DNA of 64,000 bases from NCBI RefSeq assembly GCF_000092185.1, contig NC_014160.1, positions 434,001 through 498,000 of the forward strand, written 5' to 3'. The notes under the pieces are model-generated. The model ran no database searches, was not told where the DNA came from, and saw nothing but the letters and a program-made list of their open reading frames with translations. The DNA comes from Thermosphaera aggregans DSM 11486 (lineage in GTDB: Archaea; Thermoproteota; Thermoprotei_A; Sulfolobales; Desulfurococcaceae). Numbering within the stretch: the first letter of the stretch is position 1; every line of letters starts with the position of its first letter. Both the position numbers and the translations under genes were made by a program. This document shows positions 33,947-42,014 of the stretch, piece after piece.

Positions 33947-35713
33947 ATGTCAAAGCCTGCGGAATGGAGCGTAGAGGTTTCGAAGCAACTATACGGGTTG
34001 GAACACTCTAACCGTGGCGAGTACCTGACTGTTGATGAAACGGGCTCACTGGTTTTAAAAGTAGGGGAAGAGTCAATAAGAATCATTGACTTGATGAAGA
34101 AGTATGGTTTGGAAACAGCGTATATACGGTTTCTCCCGGCAATAAAAAGTGCGATGAGAAGAGTTTTCGAGACTTATAAAACATTATCCCAAGTTCACGG
34201 ATATACTGGAAAGTTTCAGCCTGTATTTCCAATGAAAGTCAACCCCATTCCAATCGTTATAGATGCCATTTGGAAGTATGGTGAAGAGTTTAACTGGGGG
34301 TTCAACACAGGTTCCATAGGAGAGATAAAACTACTCCACAAGTATTTAAACAAGGGTTCACGACTTTTAATATATGATGGCGTGGTCTCAGACAACGTGT
34401 TAAAACTCCTAATGGATTTTGAGAAAGCAGGGTGGAACGTCATAGTAGACGTTGAAAGCGAGCACGATCTCCAAGTGTTATCAAAATATGCTAACATACA
34501 CGTAGGATTAAGGGTAAAACCGTTTTACAAACCCGGTGGGAAATGGTCACACTCCGCGGGGCTTGAAGGAAAATTCGGGCTAACTATTAACACTTTGTTG
34601 AAGCTGATTAAAGAATATAAATGGTTGAATGAAAGAGCAATTCTAATACATGTCCATGGAGGTTCTCAGATATACGAGCTGAAACATATCGCGGCCATAT
34701 TCGAAGAGGCTAAGACTTTATTGAATGATTTAAGAAACATAGGTTTTGAGAACATTTCAATAATAGATACCGGCGGGGGAATGGCCTACCCGTACCATGA
34801 TAGTAGGAAGGGGACTCCTGAGTCTCCTAACTACACGATAGTCGACTATATTAATTTGTTAATAAAGAAATTCAAGGATGCCCAGCCTCACCCAACGCTG
34901 GTTTTCGAAGGCGGAAGATACATTGTTGCCTCTCACAGAATTGTTGTTGCTAAGGTGGTTGATGTAAGACCATATTCCACTGAATATAAACCCTTTGAAA
35001 ACGGTAATGGAGCAAGAATGGTAGGGATCCCGGACTCCATAGAGGGCATAAAGAAAATTCTCCAGTATACGAGAGATATTCAGTCTAAGATTAAGGGTAA
35101 GACTTTAACACTAACTGAACGCGAGAGAGTTGAAGATATCATTACGCATTTTAGAGAGGAGATTATTGTAAAACTTGTCGAAATAATCAGATCTAATCCA
35201 AGTTCCATAGAGAAAATAATAGACGACCCTTTAATTTACAAAGTATTGACATCTCCTTCTAAAAGATTTATTATCAGTCTCTCATTATTCGCAGACATCC
35301 CAGACGCGGTGCTCGTTAACCAGTATTTCCAAGTAACACCGATTCAAAAACTCGACGAGAGACCGGATGTCCTAGCTGTTTTGGGAGACCTGACATGCGA
35401 CAGCATGGGTGAGTTGAGAGAGTTCATTAGCGATGTCGAGATTGAGACCAGTATCAATAGCTGGTTTAATAGAATGGACTTCAGAATAAACCACTTACCG
35501 AAAAAATATTTGAAGCTAGGCGGCATCCCGCTTCATCTCCCCGGTAAGGATGAAGACTATTATATTGCCTTCTTAGACACTGGTGCTTATCAAGATCCTT
35601 TGGCAATGAAGCATAATCTTATATACGGAGCGCCCGAGATAGTGATAGATCTCGATGATTCTGGAAAACCCGTTATCAAGGTTGTTAAACATGGACGTAA
35701 GAGCTATCTTTAA
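33947..35713 (+). CDS. speA: Biosynthetic arginine decarboxylase, SpeA type (PLP-dependent)
   Basis: The 588-residue protein matches the bacterial and plant SpeA family, which decarboxylates arginine to agmatine for polyamine synthesis. The PLP lysine is Lys 97 in FPMKVNPIP, followed by WGFNTGSIGEIKLL. The substrate side has HVHGGSQIYEL and an IDTGGGMAYPY glycine loop for the cofactor phosphate, and the C-terminal barrel holds LGDLTCDSMGE with the catalytic Cys region. The start ATG has AAGGAG directly upstream. Crenarchaea usually use an AdoMet decarboxylase-like enzyme for this step, so this form suggests transfer from bacteria or an added route. Confidence 0.92.
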   Translation: MSKPAEWSVEVSKQLYGLEHSNRGEYLTVDETGSLVLKVGEESIRIIDLMKKYGLETAYIRFLPAIKSAMRRVFETYKTLSQVHGYTGKFQPVFPMKVNPIPIVIDAIWKYGEEFNWGFNTGSIGEIKLLHKYLNKGSRLLIYDGVVSDNVLKLLMDFEKAGWNVIVDVESEHDLQVLSKYANIHVGLRVKPFYKPGGKWSHSAGLEGKFGLTINTLLKLIKEYKWLNERAILIHVHGGSQIYELKHIAAIFEEAKTLLNDLRNIGFENISIIDTGGGMAYPYHDSRKGTPESPNYTIVDYINLLIKKFKDAQPHPTLVFEGGRYIVASHRIVVAKVVDVRPYSTEYKPFENGNGARMVGIPDSIEGIKKILQYTRDIQSKIKGKTLTLTERERVEDIITHFREEIIVKLVEIIRSNPSSIEKIIDDPLIYKVLTSPSKRFIISLSLFADIPDAVLVNQYFQVTPIQKLDERPDVLAVLGDLTCDSMGELREFISDVEIETSINSWFNRMDFRINHLPKKYLKLGGIPLHLPGKDEDYYIAFLDTGAYQDPLAMKHNLIYGAPEIVIDLDDSGKPVIKVVKHGRKSYL

Positions 35714-35721
35714 ATTTAGTG

Positions 35722-37269
35722 TTATATAGGCTCGGCTAGAACGCTTTTAGAAGAATGTTTTCTAACAATTCCAGAGACTATTGAGAATTTTGGAAGGCTT
35801 GAATTCAATTTAACCGCGATTGGGTAGCTACCTGGGAACCTGGCTAAAGACATTCTTTTCCCAGATTTTTCCACATAAAGATATGGAAGAAGAACTCCTT
35901 CGGGAACAACCTTCTTAAGCATTTCCCTATCAAAAAGCCTCATGACGCGCACCCTGTGTACTCTATACAGCTGTTCATGCTTGGCGAGATTTGCGTAAAC
36001 CTGCCTACTTCTCAGGCATAACGGGGTATTCTCCAATATGCTTACTTTTCTAATATTGAGTCTACGAACGAGCAGTCCTTCTTGCATGATTTTATTAAGA
36101 AACTCTTCATTGATTCTAAACGTCTCCCGTGTCTCCCCTGGCAGGCCGTAGAGCAGGTTTATCCCCGGTAAAAGATGGGGTAGTCCATTCCAGCCTTTGA
36201 CACGTCCAACTCTATTGATCAGTCGCAGTGCCTCCATTACTTCGTCCGGAGCTGCTTTGAGGTTGTTTGATTTTATAACCTTCTCGTCGAACGACTCAAC
36301 TCCGAGAGCCGCGACATCTCCAGGGGTATGGTAGTTCAAGATGATCTTTAGCGCTTTCAACGATTCTTCAGGATGTTTCGCAATAGTCCCCGGGTTTACA
36401 TTATCAATGTGTATTGTTCGCAATCCAGGCGCGGTGTTTCGAATCCCTTTGAAAACCTTCTCTAAGGTTTCTGGACTCGGCTTGGGAAATTCTTCACTTT
36501 CAATCTGGCGTGAACCATAGACCAAGATGTCGGGCTGTTTTCCAATCCTTACATGTCTAACTCCGAGTGAGTATAGTTCGCCAATCTCTCGAATAATCGA
36601 CTCAGGGGTGCGCGTTACGGGTCTGCCGTATCTTGGTTCAATGCAAAAACTGCAGCCACCGGTGATCCATCTGGGACACCCTCTGAATGTTTCGATTTCC
36701 ACAATCAAGTTTCTACCGAAATTTGGATGTTGTCGTACTATCTTGGAACCCTTGAGAAAGGCTTCGTCCGCTGTTGAGTAATCCTCTCTCAATCTACGAG
36801 GATCCGCTTTCTCAAAACCCATTGTCAATAATTCCTTGAAATACAGTTCCACATCGCCTATCACTATCTCTTTGAAATATCTTTTTAAAAGCCGGGTAGA
36901 ATATGCTGAAGCCCCTCCTCCCGTTCCGAAGCCGAATCTAGCTGCTGGACCGGTTAGTACGAGATCCTTATTCCTAAGTCTTATCGCAAGGTATTCAAGT
37001 TCCTTGAAGGACATTGGTTTTCCCCCGATGTAGCGTCCCGGTACTTCCATACCCGCAATAACAACTACTAAGTCGCTCTCCATTGCCTGCTTAAAGAAAC
37101 CACTAGGGTTTCTACGGTATTGATCCACGGTCCAATAGGTTATGCTAGCATCCTTCTTCACCGACCACACAGCGCCAGCGATAAGTCGAGGATAAACGTT
37201 TATGTAGGGTGGAACGCCTAATCCCGCCGGCTCATCAGTGTAACCATCAATAATCAGGATCTTATTCAA
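35722..37269 (-). CDS. Radical SAM protein with Cx7Cx2C cluster motif
   Basis: The 515-residue protein has an N-terminal cobalamin-domain-like region (YWTVDQYRRN...VVVIAGMEVPGRYIGG). The radical SAM core has cysteines at about 198, 206 and 209 in GCPRWITGGCSFC, an unusual Cx7Cx2C spacing. Beyond are ALGVESFDEKVIKSNN and LPGINLLYGLPGET, and a short C-terminal strand-rich tail that may be TRAM-like. It belongs to a family conserved in many archaea with no proven function, possibly tRNA or small-molecule modification. It ends 9 nt from the speA stop in convergent orientation. Confidence 0.85.
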   Translation of the reverse strand: MNKILIIDGYTDEPAGLGVPPYINVYPRLIAGAVWSVKKDASITYWTVDQYRRNPSGFFKQAMESDLVVVIAGMEVPGRYIGGKPMSFKELEYLAIRLRNKDLVLTGPAARFGFGTGGGASAYSTRLLKRYFKEIVIGDVELYFKELLTMGFEKADPRRLREDYSTADEAFLKGSKIVRQHPNFGRNLIVEIETFRGCPRWITGGCSFCIEPRYGRPVTRTPESIIREIGELYSLGVRHVRIGKQPDILVYGSRQIESEEFPKPSPETLEKVFKGIRNTAPGLRTIHIDNVNPGTIAKHPEESLKALKIILNYHTPGDVAALGVESFDEKVIKSNNLKAAPDEVMEALRLINRVGRVKGWNGLPHLLPGINLLYGLPGETRETFRINEEFLNKIMQEGLLVRRLNIRKVSILENTPLCLRSRQVYANLAKHEQLYRVHRVRVMRLFDREMLKKVVPEGVLLPYLYVEKSGKRMSLARFPGSYPIAVKLNSSLPKFSIVSGIVRKHSSKSVLAEPI

Positions 37270-37290
37270 CGGGTCATTCCACCATCCAGT

Positions 37291-38406
37291 TTAAATGTTT
37301 TCGGCCCATATTCTACAGGCTCCCTCACTGCTAACCATGCATGGACCGTAAGGGGATTGAGGCTTGCATGCTTTCATGAATAAGGGGCAGTCAACGGGTT
37401 TTGCAAGTCCAAGGACAACCTTATCACATATGCATCCAGGTAGCTTGTCTTCAACTATTTTTTCCTCCAATCCGAGATGGGTGAGAATGTCTAATCTTTT
37501 GTACGGGTCTCGCAATTTCGCTCCGCTTCCAGGTATTACTCCTATTCCCCTCCAATAACTATCGACATTTTCGTGAACCCTATTCATTATTTCCTTGACA
37601 AAAGTACTTCCCTCTGGTTTAACAACCCTAGAATACTCGTTCACTAAGTTAGGCTTACCCTCGTTTAACATTTTCACGATTAAGAAGATTGAAGTGAGAA
37701 CGTCTATGGGTTCGAACCCTGAAACTACTACGGGGATTCTAAACTCCTCCGGTAAAAACCTCCAGGACTCGGAGCCTATGATCGCTGAAACATGTCCTGG
37801 CGCAATGATGCCATCTATCTCTACCTCTGGGTGATTAATTAACAGATATTTCATAACTGGAGGAGTATATCTGTATGCGATTAGAACGTATAAGTTATCG
37901 GGTACTTTCCTGTAAAATATTGGGATAGCCGTGGCAGGAATTGTGGTTTCAAAGCCGACAGCGAAGAATACGAATTTTTCGGAAGGCTTTTCAGTAGCTA
38001 TTTTAACAGCATCAGTGAAGCTGTAGATGACTTTCACCCTGCCTCCCATACTGGCAGCTTGAAAGAGGCTTCTTGGCTTTTTACCACTAGTGCCTGGCAG
38101 TTTGTACGCATCCCCATAGGTTAAGACCGTGTAGTTGTTGAAGCTTAAATCGATGAGCAAGTCGACATAGTATCCGGGTGTTATGCATACAGGGCATCCC
38201 GGGCCAGGTATTAGCTCGATATTATGGGACATTAAGCTTCTTATGCCGTAATGAGTAATAGTCCATTCATGCGTTCCGCAGAAATTCATTATCCTCACAG
38301 GTCTTCCCAATCTCTTGACAATATTCTCGGACTCTTTGTTAACTTCATTAGCTATTTTCAAACCGTATTCCCTACTTCTAAGAAGATTGACCAGCTCGCT
38401 GGACAT
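37291..38406 (-). CDS. hypD: Hydrogenase maturation protein HypD
   Basis: HypD is the scaffold on which HypC/HypD build the Fe(CN)2CO group of NiFe hydrogenase. The 371-residue protein has the conserved FCGTHEWTITHYGIRSLM (Cys 43) and GPGCPVCITP (Cys 71 and 74) motifs. The C-terminal 4Fe-4S region has CICD, CPLFMKAC and GPCMVSSEGAC. GAGGTGA lies 4 nt before the ATG. No other hyp or hydrogenase gene is adjacent; the neighbours are a radical SAM gene (22 nt) and a MobA-like gene (5 nt upstream), so an operon with the latter is likely. Confidence 0.95.
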   Translation of the reverse strand: MSSELVNLLRSREYGLKIANEVNKESENIVKRLGRPVRIMNFCGTHEWTITHYGIRSLMSHNIELIPGPGCPVCITPGYYVDLLIDLSFNNYTVLTYGDAYKLPGTSGKKPRSLFQAASMGGRVKVIYSFTDAVKIATEKPSEKFVFFAVGFETTIPATAIPIFYRKVPDNLYVLIAYRYTPPVMKYLLINHPEVEIDGIIAPGHVSAIIGSESWRFLPEEFRIPVVVSGFEPIDVLTSIFLIVKMLNEGKPNLVNEYSRVVKPEGSTFVKEIMNRVHENVDSYWRGIGVIPGSGAKLRDPYKRLDILTHLGLEEKIVEDKLPGCICDKVVLGLAKPVDCPLFMKACKPQSPYGPCMVSSEGACRIWAENI

Positions 38407-38410
38407 GACT

Positions 38411-39028
38411 TCACCTCATCAAAGCGTTTTTTACTCTGATATAATCTAGATAACTATCAAAATCCAATATAACGCCCGGATATCTTGTTTCAATTTGTAA
38501 AATACTGTTACTATATTTTTCTAAAACCTTTTTCAATCCTCTCGTCGATTCATCAATACTTGCTAAATCACTGATAAGACTTGAGGAGAATATGATAGGG
38601 TGGCCCCTTCTCCCATTGTAACTGGCCACCGCGATCACAGGTCTATGCCTGTAGAAAACATCCACAACTAGGTCGTAAATAAACGGATGTATCCAGGCCG
38701 CATCTCCCGGGTTAACCATAACCCCATCTATTCTCTCTTTCTTTGAAATCAATGCTTCAACTCCTTTCTTCACGCTACTGCTCATCCCTTCTTGGTAGGA
38801 TGGATTGTAAACAAACACTAATCTCTCATCCCGCACGTATTTAATTACCGCATCTTCAATCTCTTTATTCATATACCCTGTTACAACGATTATTTTACCA
38901 ATTTTCTTCGACTCAGCGATATTGTTGATTGTTTGAGCTATAAGCGGCCTGTCGTGATATTTGAAGAGAAGCTTGTTGCCTTCAAACCTCCTGCTCAATC
39001 CTGCGGCTGTAACAATGCATGGAATCAT
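38411..39028 (-). CDS. MobA/MocA-like nucleotidyltransferase
   Basis: The 205-residue protein is a GT-A-like nucleotidyltransferase. It begins with TAAGLSRRFEGNKLLFKYHDRPLI, where the signature is LxxGxSxRxxxxK. It has the GVMVNPGDAAWI strand with the metal-binding Asp, and a NGRRGHPIIFS motif. This is the pattern of MocA, which cytidylylates molybdopterin, and of MobA, which adds GMP. It is separated from hypD by 4 nt and from the DUF47 gene by 12 nt, all in one direction. Cofactor assignment (molybdenum or tungsten pterin) is inference; a related hydrogenase-cofactor role is also conceivable. Confidence 0.85.
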   Translation of the reverse strand: MIPCIVTAAGLSRRFEGNKLLFKYHDRPLIAQTINNIAESKKIGKIIVVTGYMNKEIEDAVIKYVRDERLVFVYNPSYQEGMSSSVKKGVEALISKKERIDGVMVNPGDAAWIHPFIYDLVVDVFYRHRPVIAVASYNGRRGHPIIFSSSLISDLASIDESTRGLKKVLEKYSNSILQIETRYPGVILDFDSYLDYIRVKNALMR

Positions 39029-39040
39029 TTACTGTCCCGA

Positions 39041-39688
39041 CTACTTCCCTATTATGAAAAGCTTGTAGATATCTCCAACATCCTCGGCTCTATCGGTTAT
39101 TTCCTCGATGTCGTCAATAATGCCCGGTAGGAAAATGCATATCGGGTTTACTCTCTCGGAGCATTCCATGCATAGTTTTTCGAGAAGCTTGAACCTTAAC
39201 TCATCAACCTCCTCTTCCCTCTTCTCAATCATGTTTGAATATTCAAGGGCCTTAGAAGGGTCTTTAATTATATTTTCAACCATGTGAACAATGAAACTGG
39301 ACGCCTCGACGGTATTGCGCATTATTTCCTCTATGGTCTGGTAATAATCGGCAGGTATCTTTATTCCTACATGGTGCAATATTATCAACCTTTTAGCGGC
39401 AGATTTCGCGAACCCTACCACTTTGTCTAGCTCTATGGTGAGCCTCAGAATATCTTCTCTGTCATCGGGGTGAAGGAAGCTACTGTGAAGCTCTCCAATT
39501 ATTTCTCTTTTAATAGCATCTGCCTGTTTTTCAACCATTAATAGTTCGTTAAAACTTGTTTCCGCACGTCTTACATCATTCTTTCTCAAATCGACGAGTA
39601 ATTCGTTTAATAATTCAACACCTTTTAAAACGAGTTGAGAATGGGATTTTACTTTTTCAAACACTTGCTCGATAAACTTACTTATCAA
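39041..39688 (-). CDS. DUF47/PhoU-like protein
   Basis: The 215-residue, all-helical protein matches the DUF47 (TIGR00153) family, related to PhoU. Characteristic patterns are EKQADAIKREIIGELHSSFLHPDDREDILRLTIELDKVVG and the C-terminal EEITDRAEDVGDIYK, with EExxD motifs thought to bind metal clusters. These proteins normally sit beside a PitA-type phosphate transporter and regulate it, but no transporter gene is adjacent here. TTG 39688 is the start. It is first of a probable three-gene unit with the MobA-like gene and hypD. Confidence 0.88.
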   Translation of the reverse strand: MISKFIEQVFEKVKSHSQLVLKGVELLNELLVDLRKNDVRRAETSFNELLMVEKQADAIKREIIGELHSSFLHPDDREDILRLTIELDKVVGFAKSAAKRLIILHHVGIKIPADYYQTIEEIMRNTVEASSFIVHMVENIIKDPSKALEYSNMIEKREEEVDELRFKLLEKLCMECSERVNPICIFLPGIIDDIEEITDRAEDVGDIYKLFIIGK

Positions 39689-39920
39689 GCCCCATACCCC
39701 GTTTCAAATATCAAGTATTTTAACACCATATAATAAGTTTGTGAATACTCTACCACGCCTAACGTGTTTTTAAACCTTTAATGTAGGCTTTTCCAGTGTA
39801 TATTAAAATATTTATCTGAACAATTCTCAACAATTCCCTTTAAAACAATATCTCTGTAATGTTGTAAATCCAAATGATTAAATTTATATTCTTGTTTTAA
39901 TAAATAATAAACGATTAAGG

Positions 39921-40310
39921 ATGATTGATATGAGTGAAATCGATTATTGCAGCATATACGATATTAGATTTCTCGTTAGAAAAAACATATATCTAACCCC
40001 TACGCTGATGCGAAGCCTTGAGGCTGTTATAACCTTGAAAAAGGCGACTGCAGACGATGTTGCAAAATACACTAAGCGGCCTCGAACTATTGAATCCAGG
40101 TACCTGGCTCAGTTGAATAAAATAGGTATTATTGGAAAAGTAAGGGAGGGCAGGAGGATCTACTATTTAGAGGCTGTTTCAGCTTTAAAGGATTATGTTG
40201 AAAAGCTAGGTTATGAACAGCTAAATGTTGAGCAAATAGCCCACCAGATAAGTATTCCAGCTGATATAGCAAGGATCGTGCTAGAGATGATAAAAACCGG
40301 GAGAGCCTAG
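39921..40310 (+). CDS. Small winged-helix DNA-binding protein
   Basis: The protein of about 129 residues has a winged helix in residues 30-80: LEAVITLKKATADDVAKYTKRPRTIESRYLAQLNKIG followed by a wing (GKVREGRRIYYL). A second helical segment near the C-terminus (QIAHQISIPADIARIVLEMI) may be another HTH. ATG 39930 is an alternative start. The 230 nt upstream is very AT-rich and probably holds its promoter. The 3' end overlaps the convergent ribbon-helix-helix gene by 4 nt. Target and ligand are unknown. Confidence 0.8.
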   Translation: MIDMSEIDYCSIYDIRFLVRKNIYLTPTLMRSLEAVITLKKATADDVAKYTKRPRTIESRYLAQLNKIGIIGKVREGRRIYYLEAVSALKDYVEKLGYEQLNVEQIAHQISIPADIARIVLEMIKTGRA

Positions 40311-40606
40311 CTGTTTAAGGATATGAGTGCTGTAAAATCTTTACTACCTATTTTAAGAGTTAAAGCAACTTTATCAATATTATCAGGGTTTTCCTTCAAA
40401 CCCTCGGCGAGCGCCTCCACTAACCTACTTATTAATAGGGTCCTTGAGCCCACGCCCTTTCTTGCAACAAACCTATCGATAACCGCCAAAGCATCTTCGT
40501 CAACTCTTAGGGAAACAATTCTTTTCTTCGATTTAAGGGGGATCTCAATGATAGTGGGTTTTAATGGCTCATATGATGAAGATTTTCTGTAAGCATCAGC
40601 CATCAT
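40307..40606 (-). CDS. Ribbon-helix-helix (CopG-like) protein
   Basis: The 99-residue protein has a basic N-terminal arm, then a ribbon-helix-helix core KRIVSLRVDEDALAVIDRFVARKGVGSRTLLISRLVEALAEGLKE. The C-terminus is a short beta-rich extension (VALTLKIGSKDFTALISL). It is likely a small transcription factor or the antitoxin half of a pair, but no toxin-like gene lies next to it. It is convergent with the winged-helix gene (4 nt overlap), and its upstream side faces the structured RNA region and DUF211. Confidence 0.78.
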   Translation of the reverse strand: MMADAYRKSSSYEPLKPTIIEIPLKSKKRIVSLRVDEDALAVIDRFVARKGVGSRTLLISRLVEALAEGLKENPDNIDKVALTLKIGSKDFTALISLNS

Positions 40607-40790
40607 TGATCATGCCCCACGATTATTATGTGGAAGCGATAGTTAATAAATAACTCGTAGTTTTCCCACTTTTACACCACTGTAGAAAAATTTATAAAGA
40701 ACAGTCAAAAATTTTCATTTAATACAAATTTAATAAATGAAAAACTTAAAACGTCTAGCTTTTTAACTCTTTGAGAATATAGGAATGATT

Positions 40791-40859
40791 AGATGAGTCC
40801 TGCAACGCCCTCGAACCGAGGGAGGGTGAGCAGGACTGACTCCCCTGGGCAAGTCATCT
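40791..40859 (+). ncRNA. Structured RNA candidate with three nested stems upstream of DUF211
   Basis: A GC-rich island in an AT-rich 300 nt intergenic region folds well. The outer stem pairs AGATGA (40791-40796) with TCATCT (40854-40859). Inside it GTCCTGC (40797-40803) pairs with GCAGGAC (40830-40836), and within that CCCTCG (40808-40813) pairs with CGAGGG (40817-40822) around a 3 nt loop. A TTTTTAAC element about 25 nt upstream could be its TATA box, and the TATA box of DUF211 overlaps its 3' end. It may be an independent small RNA (H/ACA-like or unknown) or an unusual operator. There are also C- and D-box-like strings, but their spacing is poor. Confidence 0.45.
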
Positions 40860-40866
40860 TTAAAAA
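40859..40866 (+). promoter_or_regulatory. TATA box for the DUF211-kinase operon
   Basis: TTTAAAAA is centred near 40862, predicting a start near 40888. That leaves a leader of about 15 nt with GAGGGATGG before TTG 40903. The element touches the 3' arm of the structured island, so the fold could compete with promoter opening. Confidence 0.5.
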
Positions 40867-40902
40867 CTACTTTAACACATTAATACCGAGGGATGGCTCG
40901 GA

Positions 40903-41187
40903 TTGTTGCGAAGGCTAATACTGGATGTTTTGTTCCCCGTTCGCGGAGAATCCATAGTGGAATTATCCATGCACCTAAGTAGAGTTGAAGGCGTTGAAGC
41001 GGTAAATATTACCGTTAAAGAAGTAGACGTCGACACTCAGAACATTCTGGTAGTGGTGGAAGGTGAAAACATTAGCTTTGAAGAGTTGAAAGAAGTGCTA
41101 GAAAAGCATGGTGGAGTAATACACAGTGTCGACCAGGTTTCAGCCGGGTCAAGAGTCATAGAACCGCCCCACTATTTAATAGAGTGA
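40903..41187 (+). CDS. DUF211 family protein (MTH889-like)
   Basis: The 94-residue protein matches the archaeal DUF211 family: LRRLILDVLFPVRGESIVELSMHLSRVEGVEAVNITVKEVDVDT, then a ferredoxin-like beta-alpha-beta core and SVDQVSAGSRVIE at the end. MTH889 of this family is a ring-forming, metal-binding protein of unknown role. TTG 40903 is taken as start, with a second TTG next to it. It lies 6 nt upstream of the kinase-like gene, so the two form an operon. The structured element directly ahead of the promoter is unusual. Confidence 0.85.
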   Translation: MLRRLILDVLFPVRGESIVELSMHLSRVEGVEAVNITVKEVDVDTQNILVVVEGENISFEELKEVLEKHGGVIHSVDQVSAGSRVIEPPHYLIE

Positions 41188-41193
41188 GGGGGA

Positions 41194-41928
41194 TTGAATA
41201 GTATTATAGAGTATCTCGATGATTTTTCCAAGCAGACTCAAATATACGAGTTAAATGGTAAAAAGCTTGTGGTGAAGAATTATAGGAAGGAAACAGGTAT
41301 TCTCAAATGGCTAGTAATCAATGCTACGAATCTAACTATAAACATATATCCTTTCGCCTTTCAGCCATTCAAGAGATTGGAAAGAGAATGTTTTTTCTTC
41401 AAGGAAGCGCCTGAAATTTTCAGCAAGCCGAAAATTTACTTGGTTGATTTCGTAAAGTTGAAACTCGTAAGAGAGTATGTTGAAGGAGTCTCTTACAGCA
41501 ACATACTCGATGATGCAGAGTTTCGGAGGCTGGGGAATCGCCTCTGCAGACTTCATTTAGAGGGCTGGGCGCTCGGGGACAGTAAAGTATCTAATTTTGT
41601 CTCGACGGGCGGGGGGATATACATAGTTGACGCTGAAGAAGCTATTCAGACAAGGGATGTTCGCCACTATGCTTGGGATTTAATCGTGCTGGCATCAACC
41701 GTGGTCTTTTTCAATTTTGATAAAATTGTTCAACAGAGAAGTGTATTGGAAGAAGCAGTGAAATCATTCATAAAGGGATATGTTGAGACTGATTACGATG
41801 TTTCAAGACAAGTTGTAAGCGCTTTTGAAAAGCCAAGCTTTAAAGCACTTACTTATTTGCTAATGCCTCACCCGTTCAGCAAGATTTATATTACTACTTG
41901 GAGGGAATATGTGGCGAAAGAATTTTAA
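41194..41928 (+). CDS. Protein-kinase-fold protein (atypical, RIO/Bud32-like)
   Basis: The 244-residue protein has a reduced kinase-like fold. A basic strand GKKLVVKNY contains the candidate ATP-binding Lys near residue 28. A hinge VREYVEGVSY follows, then the catalytic loop LGDSKVSNFV near 127 (the HGDxxxxN analogue, with Leu for His) and IVDAEEA as the DFG analogue. This resembles Bud32, RIO and lipopolysaccharide-kinase-like proteins. It is cotranscribed with DUF211 (6 nt gap). The substrate is unknown, and the catalytic residues are complete enough for activity. Confidence 0.75.
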   Translation: MNSIIEYLDDFSKQTQIYELNGKKLVVKNYRKETGILKWLVINATNLTINIYPFAFQPFKRLERECFFFKEAPEIFSKPKIYLVDFVKLKLVREYVEGVSYSNILDDAEFRRLGNRLCRLHLEGWALGDSKVSNFVSTGGGIYIVDAEEAIQTRDVRHYAWDLIVLASTVVFFNFDKIVQQRSVLEEAVKSFIKGYVETDYDVSRQVVSAFEKPSFKALTYLLMPHPFSKIYITTWREYVAKEF

Positions 41929-41949
41929 CGGAATCTGACCTAGGTAATT

Positions 41950-42008
41950 ACACGATGATGAATTACTCCCGGTTGGAGGGATGACATTAACATACCCGGC
42001 TGAGGTAT
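41950..42008 (+). ncRNA. Probable box C/D sRNA (second candidate)
   Basis: A perfect C box ATGATGA lies at 41955-41961, and a perfect D box CTGA at 42000-42003. Between them GGGATGA (41978-41984) can act as C' with one mismatch, followed by a 15 nt guide CATTAACATACCCGG. The first guide begins ATTACTCCCGG, but the D' box is degenerate (TTGG or TGGA). Overall length suits an archaeal sRNA. It sits in the 86 nt gap between the kinase-like gene and the phosphodiesterase gene and could be processed from a shared transcript. The degenerate D' box lowers confidence. Confidence 0.5.
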
Positions 42009-42014
42009 TAACGG

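Noticed and set aside
40805-40826. tRNA T-arm-like string CCCTCGAACCGAGGG
   Set aside because: There is no acceptor stem, anticodon arm or GTTCRA loop around it; it is the tip of the structured element described above.
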